Notes under the pieces: model-generated
Databases searched by the model: none
What the model was told of the DNA's origin: nothing
The model's input: the letters and a program-made list of their open reading frames with translations, nothing else
Shown here: positions 1 to 6,430 of the stretch, piece by piece
How positions within the stretch are numbered: the first letter of the stretch is position 1
Layout: every line of letters starts with the position of its first letter
Translations under genes and position numbers: made by a program
Assembly: GCA_003476445.1 (NCBI GenBank)
Contig: DMUF01000226.1
Location: 1 to 6,443 of the forward strand
From: Gammaproteobacteria bacterium
Lineage (GTDB): Bacteria; Pseudomonadota; Gammaproteobacteria; Pseudomonadales; Azotimanducaceae
Reading direction: 5' to 3'
DNA: 6,443 nucleotides

Positions 1-44
1 TGTGACCAGCCCGCTCGGCTGAATGCAACCATCGGGCTAGCTCC

Positions 45-839
45 TCAGATGATCTCGCCCGTCGGCGGGGGTACCACGCGGCGCGTTACTCCGTTTTTGG
101 GGGAGTACGACGGAATCATCTCAATCCCAAGGTGGCTTATGGCACGACCAAACTGGGTGAGCACCCGCTTGTCCACCTCATCGCCAGACGTGGGCGTGAA
201 CCAGTAATGCGAACCCCGGTCGCTGTAGAAACTACTGAACAACCCCTTCAACTCGATGGTTTCCCGTACACCGCGCAGACTGGACAGGGTGCCTTCCTCG
301 TCAACGAAGAAACCCGAATAGACGGTGCTGGTGGCATCGTCCATGGTCACAATCAGGTCCCAGGACTGTCCCGGCACCCACTCATGGGTGGAACCGTCCT
401 GGTGAATCATCATCCCTTCCAGCGGCTTACGGGGACGTGCTTTGCGATGTCGACCCCGGCGGCGCCCGGTCTCCACCAAACCGTCCGCTTGCAGGCGCTT
501 CTTGACCCAGGTGTAGGAGCGTTGGCCGCCGTGGTCGCCCTGATAACGCTCGTAGAAGTGCTTCACGTTCCACCCGTCATAACGCTCCTTGTAGAGCGTC
601 TGAAGCCGAACCACCTCGTCGACCGGCGCCTTGCGCTGCGAGACGTCCTCGATCCGCCGGTCGATAAGCCCTTCCAGCCCGGCTTCCTCATAGCGCTCGA
701 TGTGGCGTCGAAACGTACGCTCACACACCCCGAGCAATCGCGCCGCTTCTTCCTGCGTCAGCCGCCTGTCCTGCCAGCTCGTATAGGCTTCTTCGAATCG
801 CATCATCCGGATCTCCTGTAGCACTCGCGTCCGGTTCAT
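45..839 (-). pseudogene. Truncated ISNCY-family transposase (N-terminal and partial catalytic domain)
   Basis: This 264-residue reading frame encodes the first part of a DDE-type transposase. Residues 27-48 form a helix-turn-helix (LTQEEAARLLGVCERTFRRHI). Residues about 140-247 are an integrase-like core, with acidic positions at D148 (HQDGS), D167/D168 (MDDAT) and D207 (SDRGS). In this family the core normally continues after the IPSYSP segment into a Gly/Arg-rich stretch containing the catalytic Glu, and the protein is usually well over 400 residues. Here family-like sequence ends at P247; the last 17 residues (KNGVTRR... to the stop) do not resemble it, and neither other minus-strand frame restores it. 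The gene is therefore probably broken and inactive. The ATG at 839 is preceded by a strong GAGGGAGG ribosome binding site (844-851). The family assignment is by recall of conserved N-terminal sequence and is fairly secure; the exact subgroup is not. Confidence 0.85.
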
Positions 840-914
840 GCAGCCTCCCTCTCAGCTGACACACACCGGACACATTACGTGCTACGAGACCGGACAAATC
901 ATGTGCTACCTACA
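95..914 (-). mobile_element. Remnant of an ISNCY-like insertion sequence, one end preserved
   Basis: The identifiable part of this element runs from the point where transposase similarity stops (about 95) to its terminal region near 914. The transposase is read leftwards, so 914 is the end upstream of the transposase gene. Read on the minus strand the end begins TGTAGGTAGCACATG, and it contains two 21-bp imperfect direct repeats, as expected for transposase binding sites. The exact boundary at 914 is inferred from the TG terminus and the end of the repeats. The opposite end is not visible, so no terminal inverted repeat or target duplication can be confirmed. The element ends about 17 bp before the leuA -35 box and therefore does not break that promoter. 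Confidence 0.7.
865..909. repeat. Two 21-bp imperfect direct repeats at the IS end
   Basis: Copies lie at 865-885 and 889-909, a period of 24 bp, and match at 18 of 21 positions. The shared core is ACCGGACA followed, after a variable centre, by GTGCTAC. They sit between the transposase start codon and the presumed element tip, in the position where some insertion-sequence families (IS21 is the classic case) carry multiple transposase-binding repeats. The function as binding sites is inferred from location. Confidence 0.75.
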
Positions 915-931
915 GGCTCCGCCGTTCCGGG

Positions 932-961
932 TTGGCAACGTCCCCGCGGGGCGACTATAGT
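932..961 (+). promoter_or_regulatory. Putative sigma70 promoter for the leu leader and leuA
   Basis: A TTGGCA -35 box (932-937) and a TATAGT -10 box (956-961) each differ from consensus at one position and are separated by 18 bp. Transcription would begin at about 967-969, roughly 20 nt before the leader ORF. The -35 box lies 17 bp beyond the presumed IS end, so the promoter belongs to the host locus rather than the element. The order promoter, leader peptide, hairpin, leuA supports the call. Confidence 0.65.
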
Positions 962-987
962 TCGCGGGTCAACTACCCAGGTTCCGC

Positions 988-1047
988 GTGAAGCACTCTG
1001 TACACGAGTCCGGTTCTCTTCTGGCGCTGCTGCGACTGCCGGCGTAG
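988..1047 (+). CDS. Putative leucine-rich leader peptide of leuA (attenuation)
   Basis: A 19-codon ORF with a GTG start and TAG stop reads MKHSVHESGSLLALLRLPA. Five of its last nine codons are leucine (CTT CTG GCG CTG CTG CGA CTG). A short AGG (979-981) lies 6 nt before the start. The ORF starts about 20 nt after the predicted transcription start, and its stop codon lies inside a perfect GC hairpin followed by a T-rich run. A short, cognate-amino-acid-rich ORF placed between promoter and biosynthetic gene is the hallmark of ribosome-mediated attenuation, as known for leuABCD of enteric bacteria. Inferred action: when charged tRNA-Leu is scarce, ribosomes stall on the Leu codons, cover the start of the hairpin and let transcription continue into leuA. 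CTG is a common Leu codon in GC-rich genomes, so chance enrichment cannot be excluded without comparison to related genomes. Confidence 0.65.
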   Translation: MKHSVHESGSLLALLRLPA

Positions 1048-1060
1048 CCGGCATATTCTT
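1037..1060 (+). terminator. Putative attenuator hairpin in the leuA leader
   Basis: TGCCGGC (1037-1043) and GCCGGCA (1047-1053) form a perfect 7-bp stem with a 3-nt loop, followed by TATTCTT (1054-1060) and then GTT. This has the shape of a modest intrinsic terminator, though the T tract is interrupted. The stem starts inside the last Leu codon of the leader ORF and includes its stop codon, so a translating or stalled ribosome would block it. GGCGT (1041-1045) could alternatively pair with ACGCC (1077-1081), which would disrupt both this hairpin and the next; that pairing is short and speculative. Confidence 0.5.
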
Positions 1061-1066
1061 GTTCGA

Positions 1067-1089
1067 ACAGGGCGCAACGCCCGACCTGT
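1067..1089 (+). other. Second potential hairpin in the leuA leader RNA
   Basis: GGGCG (1070-1074) can pair with CGCCC (1078-1082) across a CAA loop; a competing outer pairing is ACAGG (1067-1071) with CCTGT (1085-1089). The 10-bp palindrome TGTTCGAACA (1060-1069) overlaps its left side. No T tract follows, so it is more likely part of a switching structure or incidental than a terminator. Nothing else clear is seen up to the leuA ribosome binding site except a second 10-bp palindrome, GTGCATGCAC (1136-1145). Confidence 0.3.
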
Positions 1090-1171
1090 CCCCCGGATCC
1101 CCAGTACGAGTCGAGTGCGAAAGGCATGCGTGGACGTGCATGCACACGGCGTTAGGAGCGAGAGCAGTTTC

Positions 1172-2887
1172 ATGAGCGAACAGAACAATCAGGCGTCCGA
1201 ACAGGCGCTCAATCGTCCGTCGGGGCGCCGTGTGGGTGCCATGCCCTTTGGCAAATATCGGCGTTTCGAGCCCATCCACCTGCCGGATCGACGCTGGCCG
1301 AACGCCGTCATCACGCGCGCGCCGCGCTGGTGCAGTGTTGACCTTCGCGACGGCAATCAGGCGCTCATCGATCCGATGACCGTGGACGAAAAGCTCCGCC
1401 TCTGGGATTTGCTGCTCGAGATCGGGTTTGCCGAGATCGAGGTCGGTTTTCCGGCCGCGTCGCAGCCAGACTTCGATTTCATCCGACGCATCATCGATGA
1501 AAATCGCATTCCGCCCGGGGTCAGCATTCAGGTGCTGTGTCAGGCACGTGAAGAACTCATTGCGCGCACGGTCGAGGCGCTGCGCGGTGCGCCCAGCGTG
1601 ATCTTCCATCTGTACAACTCCACCTCGGAGCTGCAGCGGCGTGTGGTGTTCGGCATGGATCGCCAGGGCATCATCGATCTTGCGGTGCGCGGTACGGAGC
1701 TGGTGAAAGCCGGGCTTGCCACCCTCGACGCGGACATTACGTTTGAGTACTCGCCCGAGAGCTTCACCGGTACCGAGCTCGATTTCGCCGTGGAGATCTG
1801 CACGGCGGTCGCGGATGCGTGGGGCGCGACCCCGGATCGCAAGATCATCATCAATCTGCCGTCCACCGTGGAAATGGCAACGCCCAATATCTACGCCGAT
1901 CAGATCGAATGGTTCTGTCGCAATTTCCCGCGACGCGACAGCGCGGTCATCAGCCTGCACACGCATAACGACCGCGGCACCGGTGTTGCGGCGACGGAAC
2001 TCGCTCTCATGGCGGGCGCAGACCGCGTCGAGGGCACGTTGTTTGGCAACGGTGAGCGCACGGGTAATTGCGATCTCGTGACCACCGCGATGAACCTGTT
2101 CAGTCAGGGCGTTGACCCTGAGCTCGACCTGCGCGCCATGCCGCACATTCGCGCGACCGCTGAGGCGGTCAACAAGCTCCCCGTGCATATCCGGCATCCC
2201 TACGCGGGCGAACTGGTGTTTACGGCGTTCTCTGGGTCGCACCAGGATGCGATCCGTAAGGGCATGGCCCGGGTCGATCGCGACCATTGGGAAGTCCCCT
2301 ATCTGCCCATCGATCCTGAGGATGTCGGCTCTTCCTACAAGGAAACCGTGCGGGTCAACAGCCAGTCCGGAAAAGGTGGCGTCGGGTTCGTGCTGGAGGA
2401 GCACTTCGGCGTCGCTCTGCCGCGCGAAATGCTCGTAGAGTTCAGCAGTTGCGTGCAGAAGCTCACAGAGGAGCTCAAGCGCGAGGTGAAGGTTGACGAG
2501 ATTTTCGAGGCGCTCGTGCGCGAGTACGTGGTCGAGTCTGGTCCGTATAAGCTGCTCGATTACGACCTGCTGACCGGCCGGCAGTCGGATCAGCGCTGCG
2601 TTGCGCGGGTTGAGGTCTCCGAGCAGCAGATGACGGTCGATGGCGAAGGTTCCGGCCCCATCGAAGCCTTTGTGAACGCGCTCGTCGCTTCGCTGAACGA
2701 GCCGCTCAACATCATCGACTACCACGAGCACGCGCTGGCAACCGGCAAGGATGCTCAGGCAATCTGCCTGGTAGCAATCAACGAAGGCGCGGAAGGGCGC
2801 TGCTACGGGGTTGGCCTGTCGCGCAACACGATCACCGCGTCATTCAACGCCATCATGTCCGCGCTCAACCGCCGCTGGCGCGGATAG
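1172..2887 (+). CDS. leuA: 2-isopropylmalate synthase, long form
   Basis: The enzyme condenses acetyl-CoA with 2-oxoisovalerate to form 2-isopropylmalate, the committed step of leucine synthesis in the cytoplasm. The 571-residue protein fits the long LeuA form found in actinobacteria and several proteobacteria. SVDLRDGNQAL (55-65) opens the TIM-barrel catalytic domain and carries R59 and the metal ligand D60. SLHTHNDRG (261-269) supplies H263 and H265, and GNGERTGNCDL (292-302) contains the likely ligand N299. Residues about 440-571 form the C-terminal LeuA dimer domain, which in this family binds leucine for feedback inhibition. The ATG at 1172 is chosen because AGGAG lies at 1154-1158, though the 13-nt spacing is long. 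A GTG at 1115 would add 19 residues without a good site, and an ATG at 1241 matches the MPFGKYR start of many homologues but lacks a site. Expression is probably controlled by the leader upstream. The 3' end overlaps the convergent corB-like gene by 48 bp. Confidence 0.97.
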   Translation: MSEQNNQASEQALNRPSGRRVGAMPFGKYRRFEPIHLPDRRWPNAVITRAPRWCSVDLRDGNQALIDPMTVDEKLRLWDLLLEIGFAEIEVGFPAASQPDFDFIRRIIDENRIPPGVSIQVLCQAREELIARTVEALRGAPSVIFHLYNSTSELQRRVVFGMDRQGIIDLAVRGTELVKAGLATLDADITFEYSPESFTGTELDFAVEICTAVADAWGATPDRKIIINLPSTVEMATPNIYADQIEWFCRNFPRRDSAVISLHTHNDRGTGVAATELALMAGADRVEGTLFGNGERTGNCDLVTTAMNLFSQGVDPELDLRAMPHIRATAEAVNKLPVHIRHPYAGELVFTAFSGSHQDAIRKGMARVDRDHWEVPYLPIDPEDVGSSYKETVRVNSQSGKGGVGFVLEEHFGVALPREMLVEFSSCVQKLTEELKREVKVDEIFEALVREYVVESGPYKLLDYDLLTGRQSDQRCVARVEVSEQQMTVDGEGSGPIEAFVNALVASLNEPLNIIDYHEHALATGKDAQAICLVAINEGAEGRCYGVGLSRNTITASFNAIMSALNRRWRG

Positions 2888-4135
2888 CCGGGTGACGCGC
2901 AGGGAGCGGATCATGCTCCCCGCAATGAGCAGCGTCTCGATCCGATAGGGGCCGAGCGCCAGCGAAACATTGCTTTCAGGCAGCGCCTCCAGGTACTCAA
3001 GGACGAGCCCGTTCAGCGTCTTCGGACCCTCGACGGGCAGATCCCACTGCAACGCACGGTTGATGTCACGCAGATTGGCTCGACCGTCGATCAGCACGCT
3101 GCCGTCGTCCTGTGGCGAGATTTCCGATGCGCCGGCCGCGAGATCGGTGGTGAACTGGCCGACGATCTCTTCCAGGATGTCGTCCAGGGTGACGAGTCCC
3201 TGCACCTCTCCGTATTCGTTCACGACCAGCGCCAGCCGGCGCTTCTCCCGGCGAAAATGTCCGAGCTGCGCTTCGAGCGATGTACCCGACGGCACAAAAT
3301 ACGCGGGCTCAAGGAGGTCGAGCAGATCGTCAAGGACCGACTCTCCTTCCAGCACCCGGTGGGCAACGCGGCGCAGATGCAATACACCTGAAACGACGCC
3401 CATGCTCTCGCGCCAGACGGGCAGCCGGGTGTGCTGCGCGCTCGACAGAACATCCCGAATGTCGTCGCTGGGCAGATCGAGATCGATCCCCACGATTTCG
3501 TCTCGCGGAATCATGATGTCATCAACGCTGATCCGATCCAGATCGAGGACACCGAGCATCATGGCCCGATCGGCTGGCGACAGATTCGCGGCGTCGGTCA
3601 CCATGGTCCGGAGTTCTTCCTCGGACAGGCGTTGATCATCCGCCCCGTCTGATGCGAACGGGCGGGCAAGGCCGCGACTCAGCACGTTCATGAGTGCCGC
3701 TGCCGGGCGCAGCAGGAACAGGAGCGGCTGCAGGACATAAGCGGACGGGAAGGCGACCGTCTCCGGGCGCTGTGCGGCGAAGGTTTTGGGCACCACATCC
3801 GCCAGCAGCAGGAACAAGAGCCCAAGCAGCAGCGGTGCAATCAGCACGCCTTCCTGACCCAGAAAGCGCATGCCAAGCACCGCTCCGAGTGCCGCTGCGG
3901 AGAATTTCACGAGGGTATTGCCGAATGACAGCGCGGCCAGCAGCCGCTCCGGCCGTTTCAGCAATCGCTGTGCCTTGCGCGCGCCGCGGTTGCCTGATTT
4001 CGCGAGGTGACGCAGGCGGTGGCGATCGAGCGTGGTAAGTCCGGTTTCAGCGCCCGCGAGGCTGGCAGCAATTACCAGCAGCGCGACGATGGTGATGGCT
4101 AGCGCCTCCGTTGACCATCCGCTGATGTCCATCAT
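2840..4135 (-). CDS. corB: HlyC/CorC-family membrane protein, CorB-like (DUF21-CBS-CorC)
   Basis: This 431-residue inner-membrane protein belongs to the CorB/CorC (CNNM) family, implicated in magnesium and cobalt efflux or homeostasis. An N-terminal DUF21 transmembrane domain spans about residues 1-155: hydrophobic segments lie near 10-30, 72-92, 97-117 and 130-150, with the typical AETGLTTLDRHRLRHLA (29-45) and LADVVPKTFAAQRPE (111-125) motifs. A CBS-domain pair covers about 205-325 (DIMIPRDEI at 206-214 and VVNEYGEVQGLVTLDDILEEIVG at 304-326). A CorC/HlyC domain follows to about 415, then a short charged tail. Length matches E. coli YfjD/CorB. The frame is open a further 117 codons upstream, but that part lies within the ypjD-like gene. 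The start at 4135 gives an N-terminus (MMDISG) expected for the family and overlaps the preceding stop as TGATG, implying translational coupling. The second ATG at 4132 is equally plausible. The transported ion is not shown by the sequence. Confidence 0.93.
   Translation of the reverse strand: MMDISGWSTEALAITIVALLVIAASLAGAETGLTTLDRHRLRHLAKSGNRGARKAQRLLKRPERLLAALSFGNTLVKFSAAALGAVLGMRFLGQEGVLIAPLLLGLLFLLLADVVPKTFAAQRPETVAFPSAYVLQPLLFLLRPAAALMNVLSRGLARPFASDGADDQRLSEEELRTMVTDAANLSPADRAMMLGVLDLDRISVDDIMIPRDEIVGIDLDLPSDDIRDVLSSAQHTRLPVWRESMGVVSGVLHLRRVAHRVLEGESVLDDLLDLLEPAYFVPSGTSLEAQLGHFRREKRRLALVVNEYGEVQGLVTLDDILEEIVGQFTTDLAAGASEISPQDDGSVLIDGRANLRDINRALQWDLPVEGPKTLNGLVLEYLEALPESNVSLALGPYRIETLLIAGSMIRSLRVTRLSAPAAVERGHDGVE
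2902..2920 (+). terminator. Weak hairpin downstream of leuA
   Basis: GGGAGC (2902-2907) and GCTCCC (2915-2920) form a 6-bp stem with a 7-nt loop, extendable by two pairs past one mismatch. It starts 15 nt after the leuA stop. There is no T tract and it lies inside the corB-like coding region, so at best it marks or protects a leuA transcript end. Confidence 0.2.
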
Positions 4136-4953
4136 CAACCGAGCAGAATCTCGAGGACGAACTTGCTTCCAAAGTAGGCCAGGAGCAGCAGAGCGAAAGC
4201 CGCAAGCGCACCATAGGTGACGGTACGACCGCGCCAGCCGAAGCGCGAGTGTCCGAGCAGCAGCACGGCGTAGATCACCCAGGACGCGATGGAAAGTACC
4301 GTGTGATGAGCGACCTGCTGTGCGAACAGGTCGTCGAGAAATGTGAAACCGCTGGCAATGGCGAGTGTCAGCATCAGGAAACCGACCCAGAGCTGCGAGA
4401 ACAGCAGGGCTTCCATGGTTTCGAGCGAGGGCAGCACCCGAAGCGCGCCGAGCTGGCGTTTGGCCCGCAGCGTGCGGTCCTGCCACAGCACGATGAGAGC
4501 TTGACTTGCCGCCATGCAGAGCAGGCTGTACGCGCAGACGGAAAGAACGATGTGACTGATGAGCGCGTGACCGGGCGCTTCTATTCTTGCCGGATCCCCC
4601 GAGATCAGCGCGAGGGCGCCAAGCGTCAGCAGGCTCACGGGCAAGGTGATGAGATGCAGGGTGAGCACCGGGCGGCGTAACGCCGCGATGCTGATAAACG
4701 CGGTGACCGTAAAGGCGAACAGCGTGGCGGATTCGAGGAGGCCGAGATAAGCATGCCCGTCGACGCGCCAGATGGCCCCGACTGTCGCAGTCGCATGGGC
4801 AGCGAGCGCGAACAGCGTCAGCAGGAGAACCGGCAACCGGTCAGGTGCTTCGTGGTGCCGCATGGACCGCACGAGCCAGCCAAGTGCGAGACCGTAGCCT
4901 GCAAGGCCCACCAGACAGGCCCAGACGGTGAGGGCGGTCAGCGGTGGCGCCAT
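4135..4953 (-). CDS. ypjD: CcsA-like cytochrome c assembly family membrane protein (YpjD-like)
   Basis: A 272-residue, highly hydrophobic protein with about eight predicted membrane segments (near residues 5-27, 41-60, 72-91, 97-117, 130-152, 184-205, 217-235 and 246-267). Length, topology and the segments ALAAHATATVGAIW (50-63), HIVLSVCAYSLLCMA (134-148) and HHTVLSIASWVIYAVLLLGHSRFGWRG (216-242) match the YpjD branch of the CcsA/CcmC-type cytochrome c assembly family. H53, H134 and H216/H217 are possible haem or metal ligands by analogy. I do not see the tryptophan-rich WWD haem-handling motif of true CcsA/CcmC, so a direct role in cytochrome c maturation is doubtful; YpjD function is poorly defined. 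The gene starts divergently from ffh and its stop overlaps the corB-like start. The site before the ATG at 4953 is weak. Confidence 0.9.
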   Translation of the reverse strand: MAPPLTALTVWACLVGLAGYGLALGWLVRSMRHHEAPDRLPVLLLTLFALAAHATATVGAIWRVDGHAYLGLLESATLFAFTVTAFISIAALRRPVLTLHLITLPVSLLTLGALALISGDPARIEAPGHALISHIVLSVCAYSLLCMAASQALIVLWQDRTLRAKRQLGALRVLPSLETMEALLFSQLWVGFLMLTLAIASGFTFLDDLFAQQVAHHTVLSIASWVIYAVLLLGHSRFGWRGRTVTYGALAAFALLLLAYFGSKFVLEILLG

Positions 4954-5010
4954 GAGCGGATGATCATGGATGGTGGGCGTGATCGGAGTCGGTCGGGGAG
5001 TGTGGCATAA

Positions 5011-5025
5011 CCGACCGTTGGTCGG
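5011..5025. repeat. Perfect inverted repeat upstream of ffh
   Basis: CCGACC (5011-5016) and GGTCGG (5020-5025) flank a 3-nt GTT centre, placing a 15-bp dyad just upstream of the putative ffh -10 box within the divergent ypjD/ffh gap. A further GGTCGG occurs at 4991-4996. It could be a regulator site, but chance is possible in GC-rich DNA. Confidence 0.4.
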
Positions 5026-5031
5026 AAGCGG

Positions 5032-5037
5032 TATACT
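5032..5037 (+). promoter_or_regulatory. Putative -10 box for ffh
   Basis: TATACT lies 28 bp before the ffh start codon and matches the sigma70 -10 consensus at five of six positions. No convincing -35 hexamer is found 16-18 bp upstream, where the inverted repeat begins. No clear promoter was found for the divergent ypjD-like gene. Confidence 0.45.
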
Positions 5038-5065
5038 TGCGGCGGCTTATGACGGGTAGTGCGCG

Positions 5066-6430
5066 ATGTTCGAAAGTCTTTCGGAAAAGTTGTCCCAGAC
5101 CTTCCGCAATGTAACGGGCAAGGCCCGGCTGACGGAGGAGAACATCGCGGATGCGCTGCGCGACGTGCGCATGGCCCTGCTCGAGGCCGACGTCGCGCTG
5201 TCGGTGGTTCGAGATTTCATCGAACGCGTGCGCGGTCAGGCGCTCGGGCAGGCGGTGAGCGCGGCGCTCAATCCCGGCGAGGCATTCGTCAAGCTGGTGC
5301 ACGAGCAGCTCGTCGAGATCATGGGCGCCGAACACAGCGCCCTCGATCTGAAGGCGCGCCCACCGGTGGTTATCCTCATGGCGGGCCTGCAGGGGTCCGG
5401 CAAGACGACCACGGTCGCTAAGCTCGCGCGCCTGCTGAAGGAACGCATGCGCAAGAAGGTCGCGGTGGTGTCCGCCGACGTCTATCGCCCGGCGGCCATA
5501 GAGCAGCTGCGCACGCTGGCAGGCGAGGTGGGGGCGTATTTTGTCGCGTCGGATCCGAGCGAAGCGCCGCTGGCTATCGCGGCGCGGGCGCTGCGCGAAG
5601 CGGATACTCAGTTCGCGGACGTCCTGATTGTGGATACCGCGGGTCGACTTGCCGTGGACGAAGCCATGATGGCGGAGATTCGCGCGCTGCACGCGGCACT
5701 CACGCCCACGGAAACCCTGTTCGTGGTTGACGCCATGACGGGTCAGGACGCGGTGAATACGGCGCGGGCTTTCTCGGATGCGCTGCCGCTGACCGGGGTG
5801 GTGCTTGCCAAGACCGACGGCGATGCCAGAGGCGGCGCAGCGCTGTCGGTGCGCGCGATCACGGGCAAGCCGATCAAGTTCATTGGTGTGGGCGAAAAAA
5901 CCGACGCCCTCGAGCCGTTCTACCCGGATCGAATGGCCTCGCGCATCCTTGGAATGGGGGACGTGCTCTCGCTGATTGAAGAGGCAGAGCGCAAGGTCGA
6001 TCGCGACAAAGCGGAAAAACTCGCGCGTAAGCTGCAGAAAGGTAAGGCGTTTGATCTGCAGGATTTTCGTGATCAGTTGGAACAGATGGCAAACATGGGC
6101 GGCGTCACGAGCATGCTCGACAAGTTGCCGGGCATGGGCGCGCTACCTCAAGCCGCCCAGTCGCAGATCAATGACGGCATGTTTCGGCGTATGGCGGTCG
6201 TCATTGATTCGATGACCCCAAAAGAGCGGCGTTTCCCGGACATCATCAATGGCTCGCGCAAGCAGCGCATCGCCCGCGGCAGTGGCACCGACATTGCCGA
6301 CGTCAACCGCGTTCTCAAGCAGCACAAGCAGATGCAGAAGGTCATGAAGAAAGTGACGAGCAAGGGCGGGCTGCAGAAGATGATGCGCGGCGTGCAGTCG
6401 CTTCGCGCACGAGGCGGATTCCCGCGCTGA
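5066..6430 (+). CDS. ffh: Signal recognition particle protein Ffh (SRP54)
   Basis: Ffh is the GTPase protein of the bacterial signal recognition particle. With 4.5S RNA it binds signal sequences emerging from the ribosome and docks with FtsY for delivery of membrane proteins to SecYEG. The 454-residue length is typical. The N domain spans about 1-90. The G domain holds the P-loop GLQGSGKTTT (107-116), SADVYRPAAIEQL (136-148), DTAGRL (190-195) and LAKTDGDARGG (247-257), where an Ala replaces the usual Thr of TKxD. The methionine-rich M domain begins near 325: FDLQDFRDQLEQMANMGG is at 329-346, the RNA-binding helix-turn-helix segment NGSRKQRIARGSGT at 395-408, and the basic tail carries many Met and Lys residues. 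The ATG at 5066 gives the expected MFESLSEKL start; GGGTAG (5054-5059) is a weak ribosome binding site. The gene is complete and intact. Confidence 0.98.
   Translation: MFESLSEKLSQTFRNVTGKARLTEENIADALRDVRMALLEADVALSVVRDFIERVRGQALGQAVSAALNPGEAFVKLVHEQLVEIMGAEHSALDLKARPPVVILMAGLQGSGKTTTVAKLARLLKERMRKKVAVVSADVYRPAAIEQLRTLAGEVGAYFVASDPSEAPLAIAARALREADTQFADVLIVDTAGRLAVDEAMMAEIRALHAALTPTETLFVVDAMTGQDAVNTARAFSDALPLTGVVLAKTDGDARGGAALSVRAITGKPIKFIGVGEKTDALEPFYPDRMASRILGMGDVLSLIEEAERKVDRDKAEKLARKLQKGKAFDLQDFRDQLEQMANMGGVTSMLDKLPGMGALPQAAQSQINDGMFRRMAVVIDSMTPKERRFPDIINGSRKQRIARGSGTDIADVNRVLKQHKQMQKVMKKVTSKGGLQKMMRGVQSLRARGGFPR

Noticed and set aside
1..44. Possible second gene or element at the left edge, including an AGCCCG/CGGGCT inverted repeat (8-13 and 33-38)
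   Set aside because: Too little sequence is available to recognise a family, and the 6-bp arms with a long loop are not convincing.
132..821. A 229-codon plus-strand open frame opposite the transposase
   Set aside because: It resembles no family, while the minus strand has a transposase with helix-turn-helix and DDE-core motifs and a strong ribosome binding site.
865..909. Two-unit repeat considered as a small CRISPR remnant
   Set aside because: The copies are separated by only 3 bp, differ at three positions, and sit in an insertion-sequence end.
1136..1145. Palindrome GTGCATGCAC before leuA considered as an operator
   Set aside because: It is short, has no partner sites, and lies well downstream of the predicted promoter; it could be chance.
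1115..1171. GTG at 1115 as the leuA start
   Set aside because: No adequate ribosome binding site precedes it, and AGGAG lies between it and the ATG at 1172; the added residues are not typical of LeuA.
899..2731. A 610-codon open frame on the minus strand opposite leuA
   Set aside because: It is the shadow of leuA in GC-rich DNA; the translation shows no domain and the opposite strand is an unmistakable LeuA.
4136..4486. N-terminal extension of the corB-like frame by 117 codons
   Set aside because: The extension lies wholly inside the ypjD-like gene and reads as arginine-rich non-membrane sequence; family members start at the MMDISG-type N-terminus.
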